Origin: Enterococcus hulanensis
GTDB taxonomy: Bacteria > Bacillota > Bacilli > Lactobacillales > Enterococcaceae
DNA length: 64,000 bases
NCBI RefSeq assembly: GCF_005405485.1
Contig: NZ_BJED01000003.1
Span: 186,001-250,000, forward strand
Direction: 5' to 3'
Part shown: positions 63,715-64,000 of the stretch, one piece after another
Layout: the number at the start of each line of letters is the position of its first letter
Numbering within the stretch: position 1 is the stretch's first letter
Made by a program: the position numbers and the translations under genes
The notes under the pieces: model-generated
Databases searched by the model: none
What the model saw: the letters and a program-made list of their open reading frames with translations, nothing else
Told to the model about the DNA's origin: nothing

Positions 63715-64000
63715 TCAGTTAGCGCTAGAAATAGAAATATGCAATCGACCATAGTAAATCAAAAACAAAAGATAGCAAATTGTCAAAAGAATCACTGCAA
63801 TAATATTCTTTTCAATCGAAACGTCATTAGAAATTGTTGCAAAGACATTGAATAGCCCGTGAAAAAGAATAACCGTGTAAATAGAGTGATTCGTATAATA
63901 GATTAATGAAAAGACGATTCCTAACAGCAGCGCATTGATAATCTGCAAAATCACTAAAATAAATGCCGTTTCTGGATTTAAACTACTAGCTAAATGCAAC
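63715..64000 (-). CDS. CPBP intramembrane metalloprotease, C-terminal fragment
   Basis: The gene runs off the window end, so only about 95 C-terminal residues are visible and the true start lies beyond 64000. The remaining part has three membrane segments. It shows LHLASSLNP, which would follow the FxxxH motif, and the third family motif FHGLFNVFA with conserved His and Asn. CPBP (Abi/CAAX) proteases are linked to bacteriocin self-immunity in lactic acid bacteria, but nothing nearby supports that here. Confidence 0.75.
   Translation of the reverse strand, partial: LHLASSLNPETAFILVILQIINALLLGIVFSLIYYTNHSIYTVILFHGLFNVFATISNDVSIEKNIIAVILLTICYLLFLIYYGRLHISISSAN

Noticed and set aside
63715-64000. 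Reading the CPBP fragment as a bacteriocin immunity gene
   Set aside because: No bacteriocin precursor or export gene is visible, and the gene is cut by the window edge.

Overview
The window is low-GC Firmicute DNA, most likely from an Enterococcus outside the best-known faecalis/faecium pair. The evidence is AGGAGG-type ribosome binding sites, sortase-anchored LPXTG proteins, a class C sortase pilus, lactose/cellobiose-family PTS genes, Mga-type regulators, PepV, NnrD, an L-lactate dehydrogenase and an infC-rpmI-rplT operon with an L20-type leader. The species is inference. No tRNA, rRNA, CRISPR array, prophage or insertion sequence was seen.

Layout. (1) 0.2-12 kb is mostly housekeeping: two tandem paralogous lipoproteins, rlmH and htrA diverging from a dense DnaA-box cluster, YtpR-like protein, universal stress protein, thioredoxin-like protein, a PepSY-like protein, an SDR, a nucleoside hydrolase, PepV, NnrD and a thioesterase. 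(2) 12-19 kb is a beta-glucoside PTS operon on the minus strand: 6-phospho-beta-glucosidase, EIIB, LicR-type activator, EIIA, a 59-residue small protein, a 150-bp repeat array, a membrane protein and EIIC. An activator-type palindrome and a near-consensus cre lie at its promoter. (3) 19-23 kb carries threonine catabolism (kbl, tdh) and an amino acid permease, with a consensus cre upstream of kbl. (4) 23.8-43.6 kb is the accessory surface region: a frame-interrupted unknown gene, a 1151-residue MucBP adhesin, a frame-disrupted DUF2089-like regulator, and a pilus operon (tip adhesin, minor pilin, major pilin, sortase C with an extra cytosolic domain, PrsA-like chaperone, beta-helix adhesin with 19 Ser/Thr/Glu repeats). 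An AgrC/AgrA-like two-component system without AgrB/AgrD is divergent from the pilus operon. (5) 43.6-49 kb holds an aldo-keto reductase, an Mga-type regulator, a Ca2+-type P-ATPase and a 42-residue peptide. (6) 49-57.4 kb is a probable regulon: a six-gene operon (YitT-like, transporter, SepM-like protease, M20 peptidase, 58-residue membrane peptide, small alarmone synthetase), then ldh and a divergent Mga-type regulator. The operon and ldh share a long palindromic element upstream. (7) 57.4-64 kb has cardiolipin synthase, the IF3-L35-L20 operon, an FUSC-like membrane protein, a Cof-type HAD phosphatase, a CorA-type channel and a truncated CPBP protease.

The strongest candidates for something undescribed are the shared palindrome tying a lactate dehydrogenase to a protease/peptidase/alarmone-synthetase operon, the DnaA-box cluster between rlmH and htrA, the sortase C with a C-terminal cytosolic domain, and the mini-ORF-bearing tandem repeat inside the PTS operon. 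All alignments, counts and motif matches were made by eye.
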